From Aggregatibacter actinomycetemcomitans (GTDB lineage: Bacteria; Pseudomonadota; Gammaproteobacteria; Enterobacterales; Pasteurellaceae), in assembly GCF_003130205.1 (NCBI RefSeq), contig NZ_NRDF01000004.1, forward strand, positions 1 through 64,000: a stretch of 64,000 bases of DNA. The letters run 5' to 3'. Both the position numbers and the translations under genes were made by a program. Position 1 is the stretch's first letter, and each line of letters starts with the position of its first letter. Below are positions 37,503 to 46,975 of the stretch, piece by piece. Below the pieces are notes generated by a model. It was not told where the DNA came from. It was given only the letters and a program-made list of their open reading frames with translations, and did no database searches.

Positions 37503-38063
37503 TTAATGTAAAGTCGGTTGTTTTTCTTCAGTTTGATTAATTTGATTAAAATGGGTGAAAAATAACGTGGCGATAGTACGCATATATTCTACAATGTCTT
37601 CTACCGCCTGTGCCAGTTCCTCCGGGTCATCTTCTTCCTCGTCATAACCTAATTGGCAAATGTCATGTAAATCATCCACCGCTTCACCGATGTCGCCTTT
37701 TTCTTTGTCCAAATGCGGTTGCGCCAAACCTAAACCGAGCAAAAAGTGGTTCGACCATTCCGCCAAACCGTCCGCCTGTTCGAACACATTTTCCGTTTCC
37801 GGCAGGCAAAGCTCAAAATCAAAACTTTCATTGTCGGCTAATTGGCGGCGAATTTGCCGGTAAATGTCGCTAATGTGCTGCAAAAGTGCGGTAGGATAGG
37901 CGTGGTTATCATTGGTGAATTGGTACAGCAACGGTTGCCAGCTTTGATCCTGTACACCGCCGCAAATTAAGCCGCTCAAAAAACCGTGTAATTCGGCGGC
38001 GGAAAGCGGAATGGAAGCTTGACGGAGTTGTTGATTCAGGTGTTGATAAGAAATTGTTGTCAT
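37503..38063 (-). CDS. ygfB: UPF0149 family protein YgfB
   Basis: The 186-residue soluble acidic helical protein of the YgfB/YecA family contains [16 protein letters not shown] and the acidic [20 protein letters not shown] segment. Its biochemical role is unclear; in Pseudomonas a YgfB protein modulates gene regulation linked to ampD, but transfer of that role here is speculation. ATG 38063 has AAGGAT in front; a start 26 codons earlier adds a non-conserved stretch. Divergent from zapA, as in E. coli. Confidence 0.88.
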   Translation of the reverse strand: MTTISYQHLNQQLRQASIPLSAAELHGFLSGLICGGVQDQSWQPLLYQFTNDNHAYPTALLQHISDIYRQIRRQLADNESFDFELCLPETENVFEQADGLAEWSNHFLLGLGLAQPHLDKEKGDIGEAVDDLHDICQLGYDEEEDDPEELAQAVEDIVEYMRTIATLFFTHFNQINQTEEKQPTLH

Positions 38064-38239
38064 TGAAATTATCCTTGTTGAAATTGCCCTTAGTTTATCA
38101 CTCTTCACGCAAAGCGACCAATATTCCGCAGGGATTTTCAAGAGAATTTGCGAACGCTCACAACCGGTTTAGAAATTGGCAAGCTTTTCCGCCTGTGGCA
38201 TAATACGCGCAATTTTGATTAATGGATTTGGGGCAAAAA

Positions 38240-38548
38240 ATGTCATCGACTAAAAGTATTGAAATCTCCGTATTAGGGCAGCTGTTACGTTTAAATTGCC
38301 CGGAAGAACAACATGACGCGTTACGCAGCGCCGCCCGTGAATTGGATCAGCGCGTATCGGAAATGAAAGAACGCACCGGTATTCTGCAAGTGGATAAAGT
38401 GCTTTCCATCGTCGCCCTGAATTTAAGTTTTGAACTCATGCAGGAACAGAAAAAAACCCATTTAATTGAAGATGTGTTGAAAAATAAAATCCTGCGTCCG
38501 TTGGATCATTCCCTCGAAAATATCGGTGCGCCAAAGTTCAATTCCTGA
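38240..38548 (+). CDS. zapA: Cell division protein ZapA
   Basis: ZapA bundles FtsZ filaments. The 102 residues have the N-terminal beta part (SIEISVLGQLLRLNCPEEQ) and a long C-terminal coiled coil (about 60-95). The ATG at 38240 has GGGG seven bases before; an upstream ATG at 38222 in the same frame is less likely. It is followed by 6S RNA and fthC, the conserved zapA-ssrS-ygfA order. Confidence 0.92.
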   Translation: MSSTKSIEISVLGQLLRLNCPEEQHDALRSAARELDQRVSEMKERTGILQVDKVLSIVALNLSFELMQEQKKTHLIEDVLKNKILRPLDHSLENIGAPKFNS

Positions 38549-38643
38549 GAATTTCATCGTGATTTCAGATAACTAAAAGTATTCTGAGAAAAAGAATTTG
38601 TGCTAGTCATTAAACGTAATTTCGAGTAGTATTAAATAAAAGA

Positions 38644-38827
38644 ATTTCCTGAGGTGTTCGCCAGTGGGTTACGTCCCTGAGCCGATACTTTTAATCTTAT
38701 GAATTGGTTTCCTGTCATTGGTGTGCAGGCTTAGCTCGACTAAGAAGCCTAAAAATGATTTCAACTAATTCCCTTGAACCGTAGGGTTCAAGGACCGACC
38801 ACCCGCAACGGCACCTCGGGGTCTCCT
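38644..38827 (+). ncRNA. ssrS: 6S RNA
   Basis: 6S RNA mimics an open promoter and holds sigma-70 RNA polymerase in stationary phase. The 5' end ATTTCCTGAGGTGTTCG and the 3' end GGCACCTCGGGGTCTCC pair to make the closing stem. CCCTGAGCCGATA, the GAAGCCT stretch and CCTTGAACC-GTA-GGGTTCAAGG match the E. coli RNA closely. It lies directly before fthC, with which it is co-transcribed in E. coli. Ends are estimated by comparison with the E. coli RNA. Confidence 0.95.
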
Positions 38828-38841
38828 ACCAAATAATACCT

Positions 38842-39417
38842 ATGCAAGCACTTCCCTCAACCGCCACAGTTCGTCAACAACTTCGTCAGCAAATGCGAAA
38901 AACGCGCCGAAAACTGACCGCACTTCAACAGCAACAAGCCGCCCAAAACATCACCGAACAGGCGTTAGCGCTCATTGAACAACATCATGCGCAACATATC
39001 GGACTTTATCTTGCTTTCGACGGCGAAATTTCAACGCAACCGCTCATTGAACGATTATGGCAGCAAGGCAAAAATGTTTATTTACCGGTGTTACACCCCT
39101 TCTGTCGCGGGCATTTGTTATTTTTGCGCTATTTGCCCGACACGCCGATGAAGCGGAATAAATTCGGCATTTTAGAACCGCACTTGAATGTGCAGAATGT
39201 GTTGCCCCTGGCACAGTTAGATATGATTTTCACTCCGTTGGTGGCATTTGATAAACAGGGCAATCGCCTTGGCATGGGTGGCGGGTTTTATGATCGCACG
39301 TTACAAAATCCACAACATCGTTTCATTGCCGTGGGTTTGGCGCATCAATGTCAACAAGTGGAAACGTTGCCGGTAGAAAGTTGGGATGTTCCGCTGGAAC
39401 ATATTTTGGCGGGATAA
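38842..39417 (+). CDS. fthC: 5-formyltetrahydrofolate cyclo-ligase
   Basis: This enzyme (YgfA/FthC) converts 5-formyl-THF with ATP to methenyl-THF. The 191 residues include IGLYLAFDGEISTQPLI, the folate-site FGILEP and the phosphate loop RLGMGGGFYDRTL. It starts 15 bases after 6S RNA, so processing of one transcript probably gives both products. Two uptake sequences are inside. Confidence 0.94.
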   Translation: MQALPSTATVRQQLRQQMRKTRRKLTALQQQQAAQNITEQALALIEQHHAQHIGLYLAFDGEISTQPLIERLWQQGKNVYLPVLHPFCRGHLLFLRYLPDTPMKRNKFGILEPHLNVQNVLPLAQLDMIFTPLVAFDKQGNRLGMGGGFYDRTLQNPQHRFIAVGLAHQCQQVETLPVESWDVPLEHILAG

Positions 39418-39423
39418 AAAACA

Positions 39424-39451
39424 AAACCTCCGAATTTTCGGAGGTTTTTTT
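39424..39451. terminator. Bidirectional terminator between fthC and bamD
   Basis: AACCTCCGAA and TTCGGAGGTT pair around a TT loop, with A before and seven T after. It is placed at the end of both convergent genes. Confidence 0.92.
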
Positions 39452-39452
39452 G

Positions 39453-40241
39453 TTATTGCTGTGGCGCTTGAAGTTCCGGCTCTTTCGGTTTTTCCGGCTC
39501 GTCAAATTTCTTGCCTTCGTTCGCCGCAATCACTTGCGCCGTTTGATCCGCCAAGTGTTTCAAGTTCATCTTTTCATAAGACTCCTTCATTAACGGCAGC
39601 GCGTCCAGCGTGGCTTGTGTGTCCGGATACAGTTTCAACATCGACACCACGCGGTTTGCCGTCGCCACGTAGGCATCCCGTTTAAAATAGAACTTGGCAA
39701 TTTCCAATTCATGACGGGCAAGGCTGGCTTTAATGTAAGTCATACGCGCCAACGCGTCCGGCGTATAAGGGCTGTTCGGGAAGTGATTGACTAAATTCTG
39801 GAAGTTGGCAAAAGCGGTTTTAATTGAGGTGTTCTCACGGGTGGCACGATCCACGCCGAAGAAATCCTGGAAGAAATTATCACCCAAGGCGGAATTGGTT
39901 AAACCTGCCATGTAAAGGGCATAATCCAAATGACTGCTGTTCGGGTAACGCTGAATGAAGCGGTCGATAGTCAGCAAAGTTTCGCTGTAATCCTGAGATT
40001 TGTAGTACGCGTAAATTAAATTTAGTTGCACCTGTTCGCCGTAGGAACTGCCCGGGAAGCGGTTGCTCACCGCATTAAAATAACGAATGGCTTGAGTATA
40101 ATCGCCGTCCTGCAAATAGGTTTGCCCGGTAGTATATAAGGTTTGCTCAGGGGCTTGTTCCACGTTTTGTTTTGAGCCGGAACAACCCGTTACCGCCAAC
40201 GCCATGGCAGCAAGCAATGCAAAGGATTTAAGTTTACGCAT
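39453..40241 (-). CDS. bamD: Outer membrane protein assembly factor BamD
   Basis: BamD is the essential lipoprotein of the BAM complex that inserts beta-barrel proteins. The 262 residues have a signal peptide with lipobox VTGC (Cys about 19) and five TPR-like repeats (about 30-240), including YTQAIRYFNAVSNRFPGSSYG. In Haemophilus and Neisseria the protein is also called ComL. It is divergent from rluD, as in E. coli. Confidence 0.95.
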   Translation of the reverse strand: MRKLKSFALLAAMALAVTGCSGSKQNVEQAPEQTLYTTGQTYLQDGDYTQAIRYFNAVSNRFPGSSYGEQVQLNLIYAYYKSQDYSETLLTIDRFIQRYPNSSHLDYALYMAGLTNSALGDNFFQDFFGVDRATRENTSIKTAFANFQNLVNHFPNSPYTPDALARMTYIKASLARHELEIAKFYFKRDAYVATANRVVSMLKLYPDTQATLDALPLMKESYEKMNLKHLADQTAQVIAANEGKKFDEPEKPKEPELQAPQQ

Positions 40242-40347
40242 TGAATAGAATCCTTATTTTTACGAAAAATGATAAATGGGTTACAATTGCCCGATATTGT
40301 ATAGAACATTGCTAAATAAGCAAACTTGATTAACGGATTTTTTATTT

Positions 40348-41322
40348 ATGGCACAAATTACTCTATCGGCGACCGTGCAATCGCATCAAATGGGACAACG
40401 TTTAGACCAAACCCTGGCGGAATTGTTCCCCGACTACTCCCGCTCCCGTTTAAAGACTTGGATTGAGGAAGATCTGGTGCTGGTCAACGGCGTTGTGCAA
40501 AATGTGCCGCGCAGCAAAGTTTACGGTGACGAGCAAATTGAAATTACCGTGGAAATTGAAGACGAAACCCGCTTTGAGCCGGAAAATATTCCGTTAAATA
40601 TCGTGTATGAAGACGACGATATTTTGGTCATTAACAAACCGAAAGATCTGGTGGTTCACCCGGGCGCCGGCAACCCGAGCGGTACGGTGCTGAATGCGTT
40701 GTTATACCATTATCCGCCCATCGCCGAAGTACCGCGCGCAGGCATCGTTCACCGTTTAGACAAAGACACCACCGGCTTAATGGTAGTAGCAAAAACCATT
40801 CCCGCGCAAACCCAGTTGGTGCGCGACCTGCAAAAACGCAAAATTACCCGCGAATACGAAGCTGTCGCCTGCGGCATTATGACCAAAGGCGGCACGGTGG
40901 ACGAACCCATGGCGCGCCACCCCACCAAACGCACGCACATGGCGGTACACCCGATGGGCAAACCCGCCGTGACCCACTACCGCATTATGGAACGTTTCCG
41001 CGATTACACCCGTCTGCGCTTGCGTTTGGAAACCGGACGCACCCACCAAATCCGCGTACACATGGCACATATCGCCCATCCGCTACTTGGGGATCAAACC
41101 TACGGCGGTCGTCCTCGCCCACCGAAAAATGCAAGTGAAGAGCTGATGAGCGTATTACGCCACTTCAAACGCCAAGCACTGCACGCCGTGATGTTGCGCC
41201 TCCAACACCCGATTAGCGGCGAAATGATGGAATGGTACGCGCCACTACCGGAAGATTTTGTGGAATTAATCACCGCGCTGAAAGCGGACTATGTGTTACA
41301 CAAAGACGAATTGGATTATTAA
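40348..41322 (+). CDS. rluD: 23S rRNA pseudouridine(1911/1915/1917) synthase
   Basis: RluD modifies helix 69 of 23S rRNA. The 324-residue protein has an N-terminal S4 domain (about 15-75, GQRLDQTLAELFPDYSRS) and the catalytic RIVHRLDKDTTGLMV-type motif (VHRLDKDTTGLMVVAK, Asp about 139). pgeF follows one base after the stop, the bamD / rluD-pgeF arrangement also seen in E. coli. Confidence 0.96.
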   Translation: MAQITLSATVQSHQMGQRLDQTLAELFPDYSRSRLKTWIEEDLVLVNGVVQNVPRSKVYGDEQIEITVEIEDETRFEPENIPLNIVYEDDDILVINKPKDLVVHPGAGNPSGTVLNALLYHYPPIAEVPRAGIVHRLDKDTTGLMVVAKTIPAQTQLVRDLQKRKITREYEAVACGIMTKGGTVDEPMARHPTKRTHMAVHPMGKPAVTHYRIMERFRDYTRLRLRLETGRTHQIRVHMAHIAHPLLGDQTYGGRPRPPKNASEELMSVLRHFKRQALHAVMLRLQHPISGEMMEWYAPLPEDFVELITALKADYVLHKDELDY

Positions 41323-41323
41323 T

Positions 41324-42061
41324 ATGCACGCAATCAAACCCAACTGGAACGCACCGCAGCAGATTCGGGCGTTCACCACCCTACGCCATGGCGGTGTGAG
41401 CTCAGCGCCTTATGACAGCTTCAATTTAGGCGATCACGTGGGCGATGATAAAAACGCCGTGAAAACCAACCGCACTTTATTGGTGGAAAAGTTTCACCTG
41501 CCGCAAATGCCCCTTTTCTTAAACCAAATTCACAGCACCAAGGTATTAAATCTGCCTTATCAGGGTGAAGATCTGAACGCCGACGCGGTTTACACCGACC
41601 AACCGAACCAAGTCTGTCTGGTGATGACCGCCGATTGCTTGCCGGTGTTATTCACCAATCAAAACGGTACGGAAGTCGCCGCCGCCCACGCCGGTTGGCG
41701 CGGATTATGCGATGGCGTACTAGAACAAACCGTCGCCCGATTCCGATGCCCGCCCGCTGAAATCTTAGCCTGGTTCGGACCGGCAATCGGACCGACCGCG
41801 TTTCAAGTAGGACAGGATGTAATCGATCAATTCGTAGCGCAGGATCCCAACGCCAAACAGGCATTCATTGCCGATCCGAAAGAAAACGGCAAATTCCTCG
41901 GCAATTTATACCAAATCGCCACCCAACGTCTCAACGCCCTCGGCATTACTCAAATCAGCGGCGGCGAACATTGCACTTACCTTGAAGCGGATAAATTCTT
42001 TTCCTATCGGCGGGATAACGCCACGGGCAGAATGGCGTCGCTGATTTGGATTGGGGAATAA
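41324..42061 (+). CDS. pgeF: Purine nucleoside phosphorylase/laccase-domain protein (YfiH/PgeF)
   Basis: This 245-residue protein of the multicopper-polyphenol-oxidase-like family contains FTTLRHGGVSSAPYDSFNLG, VCLVMTADCLPVLF (Cys ligand) and AAAHAGWRGLCDGVLEQTV (His ligand), plus SGGEHCTYL. Family members are reported to edit peptidoglycan precursors by acting on wrong UDP-MurNAc-amino acids, or to cleave purine nucleosides. The ATG at 41324 follows the rluD stop directly. Confidence 0.93.
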   Translation: MHAIKPNWNAPQQIRAFTTLRHGGVSSAPYDSFNLGDHVGDDKNAVKTNRTLLVEKFHLPQMPLFLNQIHSTKVLNLPYQGEDLNADAVYTDQPNQVCLVMTADCLPVLFTNQNGTEVAAAHAGWRGLCDGVLEQTVARFRCPPAEILAWFGPAIGPTAFQVGQDVIDQFVAQDPNAKQAFIADPKENGKFLGNLYQIATQRLNALGITQISGGEHCTYLEADKFFSYRRDNATGRMASLIWIGE

Positions 42062-42142
42062 AATCCCCAGTTTGATCTAAATGATGAGTTAGCCAGGGTT
42101 AAGTAATCTTTCCCCCTCTTAGGGAATATAAAACGGGAATGT

Positions 42143-42203
42143 AAAACAGCCCCAAAGGGGCTGCTGAATCATGCGTAACCGTGGGTAAGAAATTACCCAC
42201 GGT
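42143..42203 (-). terminator. Two hairpins at the end of the sulfatase-fold gene
   Basis: 42178-42203 is a perfect 11-bp palindrome (ACCGTGGGTAA / TTACCCACGGT, loop GAAA) that overlaps the stop codon of the minus-strand gene. Next, 42147-42163 (CAGCCCC-AAA-GGGGCTG) is followed on the minus strand by TTTTAC. The second is the likelier terminator. The rest of 42062-42192 shows no gene. Confidence 0.65.
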
Positions 42204-44223
42204 AATTCAAAATCCATCGCGAATTTCGACCGCACTTTTTTATCTCAATTAACGCTTTCCCTTCCGCCTGTTTGATTTCCGGGGTGGTGTATAAGCGATG
42301 TTTATACAAATAACTGCCTAACAGCGCGTGCGCCAAGGCTTCTTTCACCATAGCCGGCGGCACTTCCGCTTCCGTTAAGGTTTCGGTGGCTTTGTCGTAG
42401 CGATACGTTTTGGCACCCACTTTCGGGAATTGAATCACCACGTCGTTACCATGCATGAGCGCCTGCACTTGGTCGTATTGCATGATGGCACGGTTCGGAT
42501 CATTCGGTTTGGTGAGGTCGTAGCCAATCATCGGATAATCGCCGCTGATACCCGCCAAGGAAAGCAAAGTGGTCGGCATATCAAATTGGCTGACCAAACG
42601 GTTATCGCGGCGTGGTTCAATGCCGTCGCCCAGAATCAACGCCGGAATGTGGAAATGTTTAATCGGCATCAGGCTGGCACCGGCAACGCGGGAATCGTGG
42701 TCGGCGATCACCAGGAAAATGGTGTCTTTCCAATAATTGGATTCCTTCGCCAATTTAAAGAAATGTCCGATGGCGTAATCGGCGTATTTTGCCGCGTTGT
42801 TGCGGGTGGCTTTCGGTTGTTCGTAAAGCTCGATTTTACCATCCGGGAACTCGAACGGGTCATGGTTGCTGGAACTGAACACCAGGCTGAAGAACGGCTT
42901 GCCTTCTTTTTGTAATTGGGTGAAGGTCTCGTTGGCTTTGGTGAACAAGTCTTCATCGCTCACGCCCCAAGTGCCGGTAAAGGTCGGATTTTGGTAATCC
43001 ATTTGGTCGATAATGCGTTTGAAACCGTTGCCGTAGAGAAAGCCCGCCATGTTGTCGAAATGCTTTTCCCCGCCGTAAATGAAGGAGGTGTCATAGCCCC
43101 GTTGGCTTAATAGCTGCGCCAAGGTGAAGAAACCGTTTTGGCTGTTATTCAGTTTCACCACGGCACGTGCCGGTGTGGGGGTGAAACCGGCGGGTACCGC
43201 TTCAATGCCGCGCACGGAGCGGGTACCGGTGGAATATAAATTATCAAAGAGCCAGCCTTGTTGCGCCAGCTTGTCAAATTCCGGCGAAAGCGGCAAACCG
43301 CCTAAGGTGCCGACAAATTGCGCACCGAAACTTTCTTCCAGAATAATCACAATATTTTTCGGCTTGCCCTGATAAGTGGCTTGGTTACGGGTCAGCGTCG
43401 GGAATTCATCGGAAATATAGGCTTCCGCCGGGCGACTGCCGCTATTCTTGATAATCTCCAGCATTTCCGCCGTTTCCATTTTGCCGTAGGCTTCGGAGGA
43501 AGTGCCTTCGTCTTTAAATTGCTGCGCCGCATAAAGCACGGAATAGCCCGAATTCAGCACCAAAGAATTGACCATGGCATCGGAAGAAAATGCCACCATC
43601 GCCGGGTTAATGCCGCGATGTTGCAGGCTGGAACGGGCGCCGAGAAAACTCACGGCAATCACCAATAACGCCACTAACGGGCGCCATTTCCAGTTCATCG
43701 GCTGCAAATCACGCACCGCACGACCGGTAAGTTTCCAATAAACCACCGCGGCAATTATCGTGAAAACGAGGCTTAAAATGACCGCACTTAGGTGCCCTTC
43801 CATCAGCATGGAAAACACTTCTTTCGGGTAAATCAAATATTCGATGAACAGACGGTTCGGACGATAATCGTAGGTGTTGATGAAGGCAGGCGTGGAGAGT
43901 TCCATAAACAAAATGAACACGCTGCCGACCGTTAACCAGGCGCGTAAAATGCCTTTCCAAATACGTCCTAACGCGTTGTCGTGATAGAACAACACGCTAA
44001 ACAGCGCCGGCACACCGAACAGGTAGCACAAGGACACAATATCCATGCGCAAGCCTTGTAAAAACAGCTCGCCCCAGCCGTTGACCACGCTGACGCGCTC
44101 CATTTGCCATACAGACAACCCAAGGCGGGACAAGGTGAAAACGATCAGGTTAAGAAAACAAAAGAGAAAAATCGGATATAGCAAAGTATGGGCTTTTTCC
44201 GTTTTAAAAAGTTGACGTGACAT
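42193..44223 (-). CDS. LTA synthase family sulfatase-fold membrane enzyme
   Basis: The 676-residue protein has five hydrophobic helices in the first third (about 15-195) and a periplasmic alkaline-phosphatase-like domain. IVIILEESFGAQFVG supplies the metal-binding Glu. TGTRSVRGIEAVPAG provides the catalytic Thr region, and FLVIADHDSRV and IKHFHIPALIL the remaining ligands. Such proteins in Gram-negatives transfer phospholipid head groups (phosphoethanolamine or phosphoglycerol) to surface glycans. The substrate is not known. GGAGA precedes ATG 44223. The last 15 or so codons (KKCGRNSRWILNYRG) are encoded by an uptake sequence and a palindrome, which suggests that the reading frame was extended. 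Confidence 0.85.
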   Translation of the reverse strand: MSRQLFKTEKAHTLLYPIFLFCFLNLIVFTLSRLGLSVWQMERVSVVNGWGELFLQGLRMDIVSLCYLFGVPALFSVLFYHDNALGRIWKGILRAWLTVGSVFILFMELSTPAFINTYDYRPNRLFIEYLIYPKEVFSMLMEGHLSAVILSLVFTIIAAVVYWKLTGRAVRDLQPMNWKWRPLVALLVIAVSFLGARSSLQHRGINPAMVAFSSDAMVNSLVLNSGYSVLYAAQQFKDEGTSSEAYGKMETAEMLEIIKNSGSRPAEAYISDEFPTLTRNQATYQGKPKNIVIILEESFGAQFVGTLGGLPLSPEFDKLAQQGWLFDNLYSTGTRSVRGIEAVPAGFTPTPARAVVKLNNSQNGFFTLAQLLSQRGYDTSFIYGGEKHFDNMAGFLYGNGFKRIIDQMDYQNPTFTGTWGVSDEDLFTKANETFTQLQKEGKPFFSLVFSSSNHDPFEFPDGKIELYEQPKATRNNAAKYADYAIGHFFKLAKESNYWKDTIFLVIADHDSRVAGASLMPIKHFHIPALILGDGIEPRRDNRLVSQFDMPTTLLSLAGISGDYPMIGYDLTKPNDPNRAIMQYDQVQALMHGNDVVIQFPKVGAKTYRYDKATETLTEAEVPPAMVKEALAHALLGSYLYKHRLYTTPEIKQAEGKALIEIKKCGRNSRWILNYRG

Positions 44224-44283
44224 TACAGTCTCCAAATGTAATAAATCCGCTTCCATGAAGCAGGTGAGCGGATGAAATTATGA

Positions 44284-44943
44284 TTATTCGATCCAATGAA
44301 CAATTTCATTAAGCGGTTTGCGCGCTTTCGGGCAGATGTCTTTAGCGCGATAGCCGAATGTTGCCGCCACGGAAACCGCGTATTTGTTCGCATCATAAGC
44401 GCCGGTTTGCGCCAGAATACGGTTTACTTCCGCATAGTTAAAATCTTCAATCGGGCAACTGTCGATGCCGATGAGTGCGGCGCCGGTCATCATGTTGGCA
44501 AGGGCGATATAGGTTTGTTTGCTTGCCCAGTCGAATAAAGTGCGGTCGTTTTCTAAGACGTTTATATCTTCTGTTTGAAACTTTTTATAAATCGCTAACG
44601 CGTTTTGTAATTGTTCTTCATTTAAGCCGCGACGTAATAAATTATTGCGAAAATCTTCCGAATCATAACGGGCGTTTTTATTGGCTAAAATCACTACCAC
44701 ATGGCTGGCGTCGTCTAATTGACTTGCCATGCCCCAGCTTACCGGTTTTAAGGCCTGGCGCAGTTTGGGATTTTGGATCACCAAAAACTGCCAAGGTTCG
44801 GAGCCGACGGAGCTTGGCGACAAGCGTCCGAGTTCTAAAATATAGTCAAAATCCTCTTTGCTGATTTTACGGGCGGGATCGTAATAACGCGTAGCACAGC
44901 GAAAATGGAACGCGTCTAATACCTGCTGTTTGGTCACGCTCAT
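44284..44943 (-). CDS. NAD(P)H nitroreductase, NfsB/NfnB-like
   Basis: The 219-residue FMN enzyme contains FRCATRYYDPARKISKEDF, LGRLSPSSVGSEPWQFLVI (FMN binding) and GIDSCPIEDFNYAEVNRIL. It should reduce nitroaromatics and quinones as a cytoplasmic homodimer. GGAGG precedes the start. The physiological substrate is unknown. One uptake sequence is inside. Confidence 0.88.
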   Translation of the reverse strand: MSVTKQQVLDAFHFRCATRYYDPARKISKEDFDYILELGRLSPSSVGSEPWQFLVIQNPKLRQALKPVSWGMASQLDDASHVVVILANKNARYDSEDFRNNLLRRGLNEEQLQNALAIYKKFQTEDINVLENDRTLFDWASKQTYIALANMMTGAALIGIDSCPIEDFNYAEVNRILAQTGAYDANKYAVSVAATFGYRAKDICPKARKPLNEIVHWIE

Positions 44944-45060
44944 GGAGGTCTCCTTTCAATAACATAATGAGAAATAAGAATAAGTTGTCATTCGGCTGCT
45001 CATTTCCCGCTTATTTCGCTTTTTGTCCGGCAAAAAACGTTCTCATTTCTGACCGCACTT

Positions 45061-45354
45061 TTACGGCGTTAAATAGGGTTCAATTTGCGTCGGAATGACT
45101 TTAGGACTAGGAATTAGAACTTGTTTATGGCGATTAAGTTCGCCTTTTTCCAGCATAATGCTGCTTTTTGGCACTTTGAAGAGTTTGCTGAGGAACTTGA
45201 GAAGATGGGCGTTTGCCTGCCCATCCACGGGCGGAGCGGTAATGCTGATTTTCAGTTCATCGTCATGCAATCCGACAATCTGATCTTTGGCGGCTTTCGG
45301 TTGTAAGAAAATTCTCAGGCGCAAATCCGCGCCGTTTCGTTCCACTGCCGTCAT
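45061..45354 (-). CDS. DUF167/YggU family protein
   Basis: The 97-residue small alpha/beta protein contains [34 protein letters not shown] and [11 protein letters not shown], the family signature. Function unknown. I place the start at 45354 ([13 protein letters not shown] before it), 23 bases after yggT, instead of 15 codons upstream inside yggT. The pairing yggT-yggU is conserved. Confidence 0.85.
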   Translation of the reverse strand: MTAVERNGADLRLRIFLQPKAAKDQIVGLHDDELKISITAPPVDGQANAHLLKFLSKLFKVPKSSIMLEKGELNRHKQVLIPSPKVIPTQIEPYLTP

Positions 45355-45377
45355 GCCGTTTACCTTAGAAGTGACCC

Positions 45378-45938
45378 TTAAAACGCAGCGGCGACCCAAA
45401 GTCCGCCGAACAGGTCATATAACACGCGATTAAGCAGATACAACACAAAAACCACCACCATCGGCGAAAAATCGATCATGCCGGTATTCGGCAGAATTTT
45501 ACGAACGGGGCGTAACACGGGTTCGCTTAATTGATATAAAAGATATTGGGTTTGACCGGCACCGCGATTAAACCAGCTTAAAATGGCGCCCACCAACAAT
45601 ACATAAAAAATCGCTTCACCGATGCTATGCACCACGCTTAACACGCCGATAATGGCATATTCAAACAGGGACGCACCGCCGATGGTGCCGAACGGATTCA
45701 ACAACGGAAATTTCACCAACCCTAAAATAAAACACGCCAATAAGGCAGCGGTATTTACGCCTTTGACCGTCGGTGCGAGCTTGCTTAACAGTGTTACCAC
45801 CGGCTGAGTGGCTTTGACCAGGGCTTGCGATAACGGATTGTAGAAATCCACGCCCGCCAGTTGAAACCAAGTGCGTAAAATTAAAATGAAGCTATATACG
45901 CTAATTGCCGTCGCAATAAGAAATTGAATTGAATTCAT
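45378..45938 (-). CDS. yggT: YggT family integral membrane protein
   Basis: The 186 residues contain two copies of the YggT unit, each with two helices. The conserved [29 protein letters not shown] and the second [15 protein letters not shown] region are given here in part ([17 protein letters not shown]). Related proteins have been linked to osmotic tolerance and, in Gram-positives, to division-site organisation. The role here is unknown. It lies between corA and yggU on one strand. Confidence 0.87.
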   Translation of the reverse strand: MNSIQFLIATAISVYSFILILRTWFQLAGVDFYNPLSQALVKATQPVVTLLSKLAPTVKGVNTAALLACFILGLVKFPLLNPFGTIGGASLFEYAIIGVLSVVHSIGEAIFYVLLVGAILSWFNRGAGQTQYLLYQLSEPVLRPVRKILPNTGMIDFSPMVVVFVLYLLNRVLYDLFGGLWVAAAF

Positions 45939-45953
45939 GCTGTTTCCTTAAAA

Positions 45954-46901
45954 TTATAACCAGCCTTTACGTTTGAAATACCAATACGGCGCAAACGCCG
46001 CCAGCGCCATTAACCCCAGCGCCATCGGATAACCGAATTTCAATCCCAGCTCCGGCATATCGCTGAAGTTCATGCCGTAGTTGGATGCCACCAATGTCGG
46101 CGGCAGGAAGATTACCGACACAACGGAGAAGATTTTAATAATGCGGTTCTGTTCGATATTAATGAAACCCATTGCCGCTTGCAGTAGAAAGTTCACTTTT
46201 TGGAACAGGGATTCATTATGCGGTTGTAAGGACTCAATGTCTCGTAAAATTTCACGCGCCTGCTCTAACTGGTTCGCCGGCAAGCGGGTTTTGCGCACCA
46301 AAAAACTTAACGCGCGCTGCGTATCCATCAAACACAAACGCACTTTGGAACTGGTGTCTTCTTGTTCCGTTAAAGTCGCCAGGGCTTCGTCAAAGGCTTC
46401 CCCTTGGGTGCCGTCCAACACCACACGACTTAATTTTTCCAAATCCGCGTACACGTTTTCAATGACATCCGCCAGCTGCTCGATTTTGGTTTCAAACAAA
46501 TCCAACAATAATTCATAAGAATTACATTCAATTAAACGCTGATTGCGGGAACGCATACGATATAAACGGAACGCCGGCAATTCGCGATCGCGCAGAGTAA
46601 ACAAACGCCCGTCGCGAATAGTGAACGCCACACTGGCTAAATCCGCATAATCGTTTTCATCTTCACAATAAAAGAAGGAGTGCAGGTGCAAACCGTCTTC
46701 ATCTTCAAAAAAACGTGCGGACGCTTCGATGTCTTCCAATTCCAGAAAGGATGCCAAACTCTGACCCAAACTTTCCTGTAACATATCACGCTCTTCCACG
46801 GTCGGTTCCAGTAAATCGATCCAAATGGCGGTATTTAACGGCTCGGTGGTTTCATCAATGCGAACCAAACGAGCATCTTCAAGGGCAAAGGCATTTATCA
46901 T
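45954..46901 (-). CDS. corA: Magnesium/cobalt transport protein CorA
   Basis: CorA is a pentameric Mg2+ channel. The 315-residue protein has the large N-terminal cytoplasmic domain, a long stalk helix and two C-terminal membrane helices. The first of these ends in the YGMNF (GMN) selectivity motif (about 277), and the tail is basic (KRKGWL). The start at 46901 (GGAG eight bases before) gives the length usual in Haemophilus; the frame is open 23 codons further upstream. The inverted-repeat element begins 75 bases upstream of it. Confidence 0.95.
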   Translation of the reverse strand: MINAFALEDARLVRIDETTEPLNTAIWIDLLEPTVEERDMLQESLGQSLASFLELEDIEASARFFEDEDGLHLHSFFYCEDENDYADLASVAFTIRDGRLFTLRDRELPAFRLYRMRSRNQRLIECNSYELLLDLFETKIEQLADVIENVYADLEKLSRVVLDGTQGEAFDEALATLTEQEDTSSKVRLCLMDTQRALSFLVRKTRLPANQLEQAREILRDIESLQPHNESLFQKVNFLLQAAMGFINIEQNRIIKIFSVVSVIFLPPTLVASNYGMNFSDMPELGLKFGYPMALGLMALAAFAPYWYFKRKGWL

Positions 46902-46975
46902 TTTGTCATACTCCCGATTGGATAATGCACAACGCGATGAACAACGATCAAACGAATAAATTACAGACAACAGCG

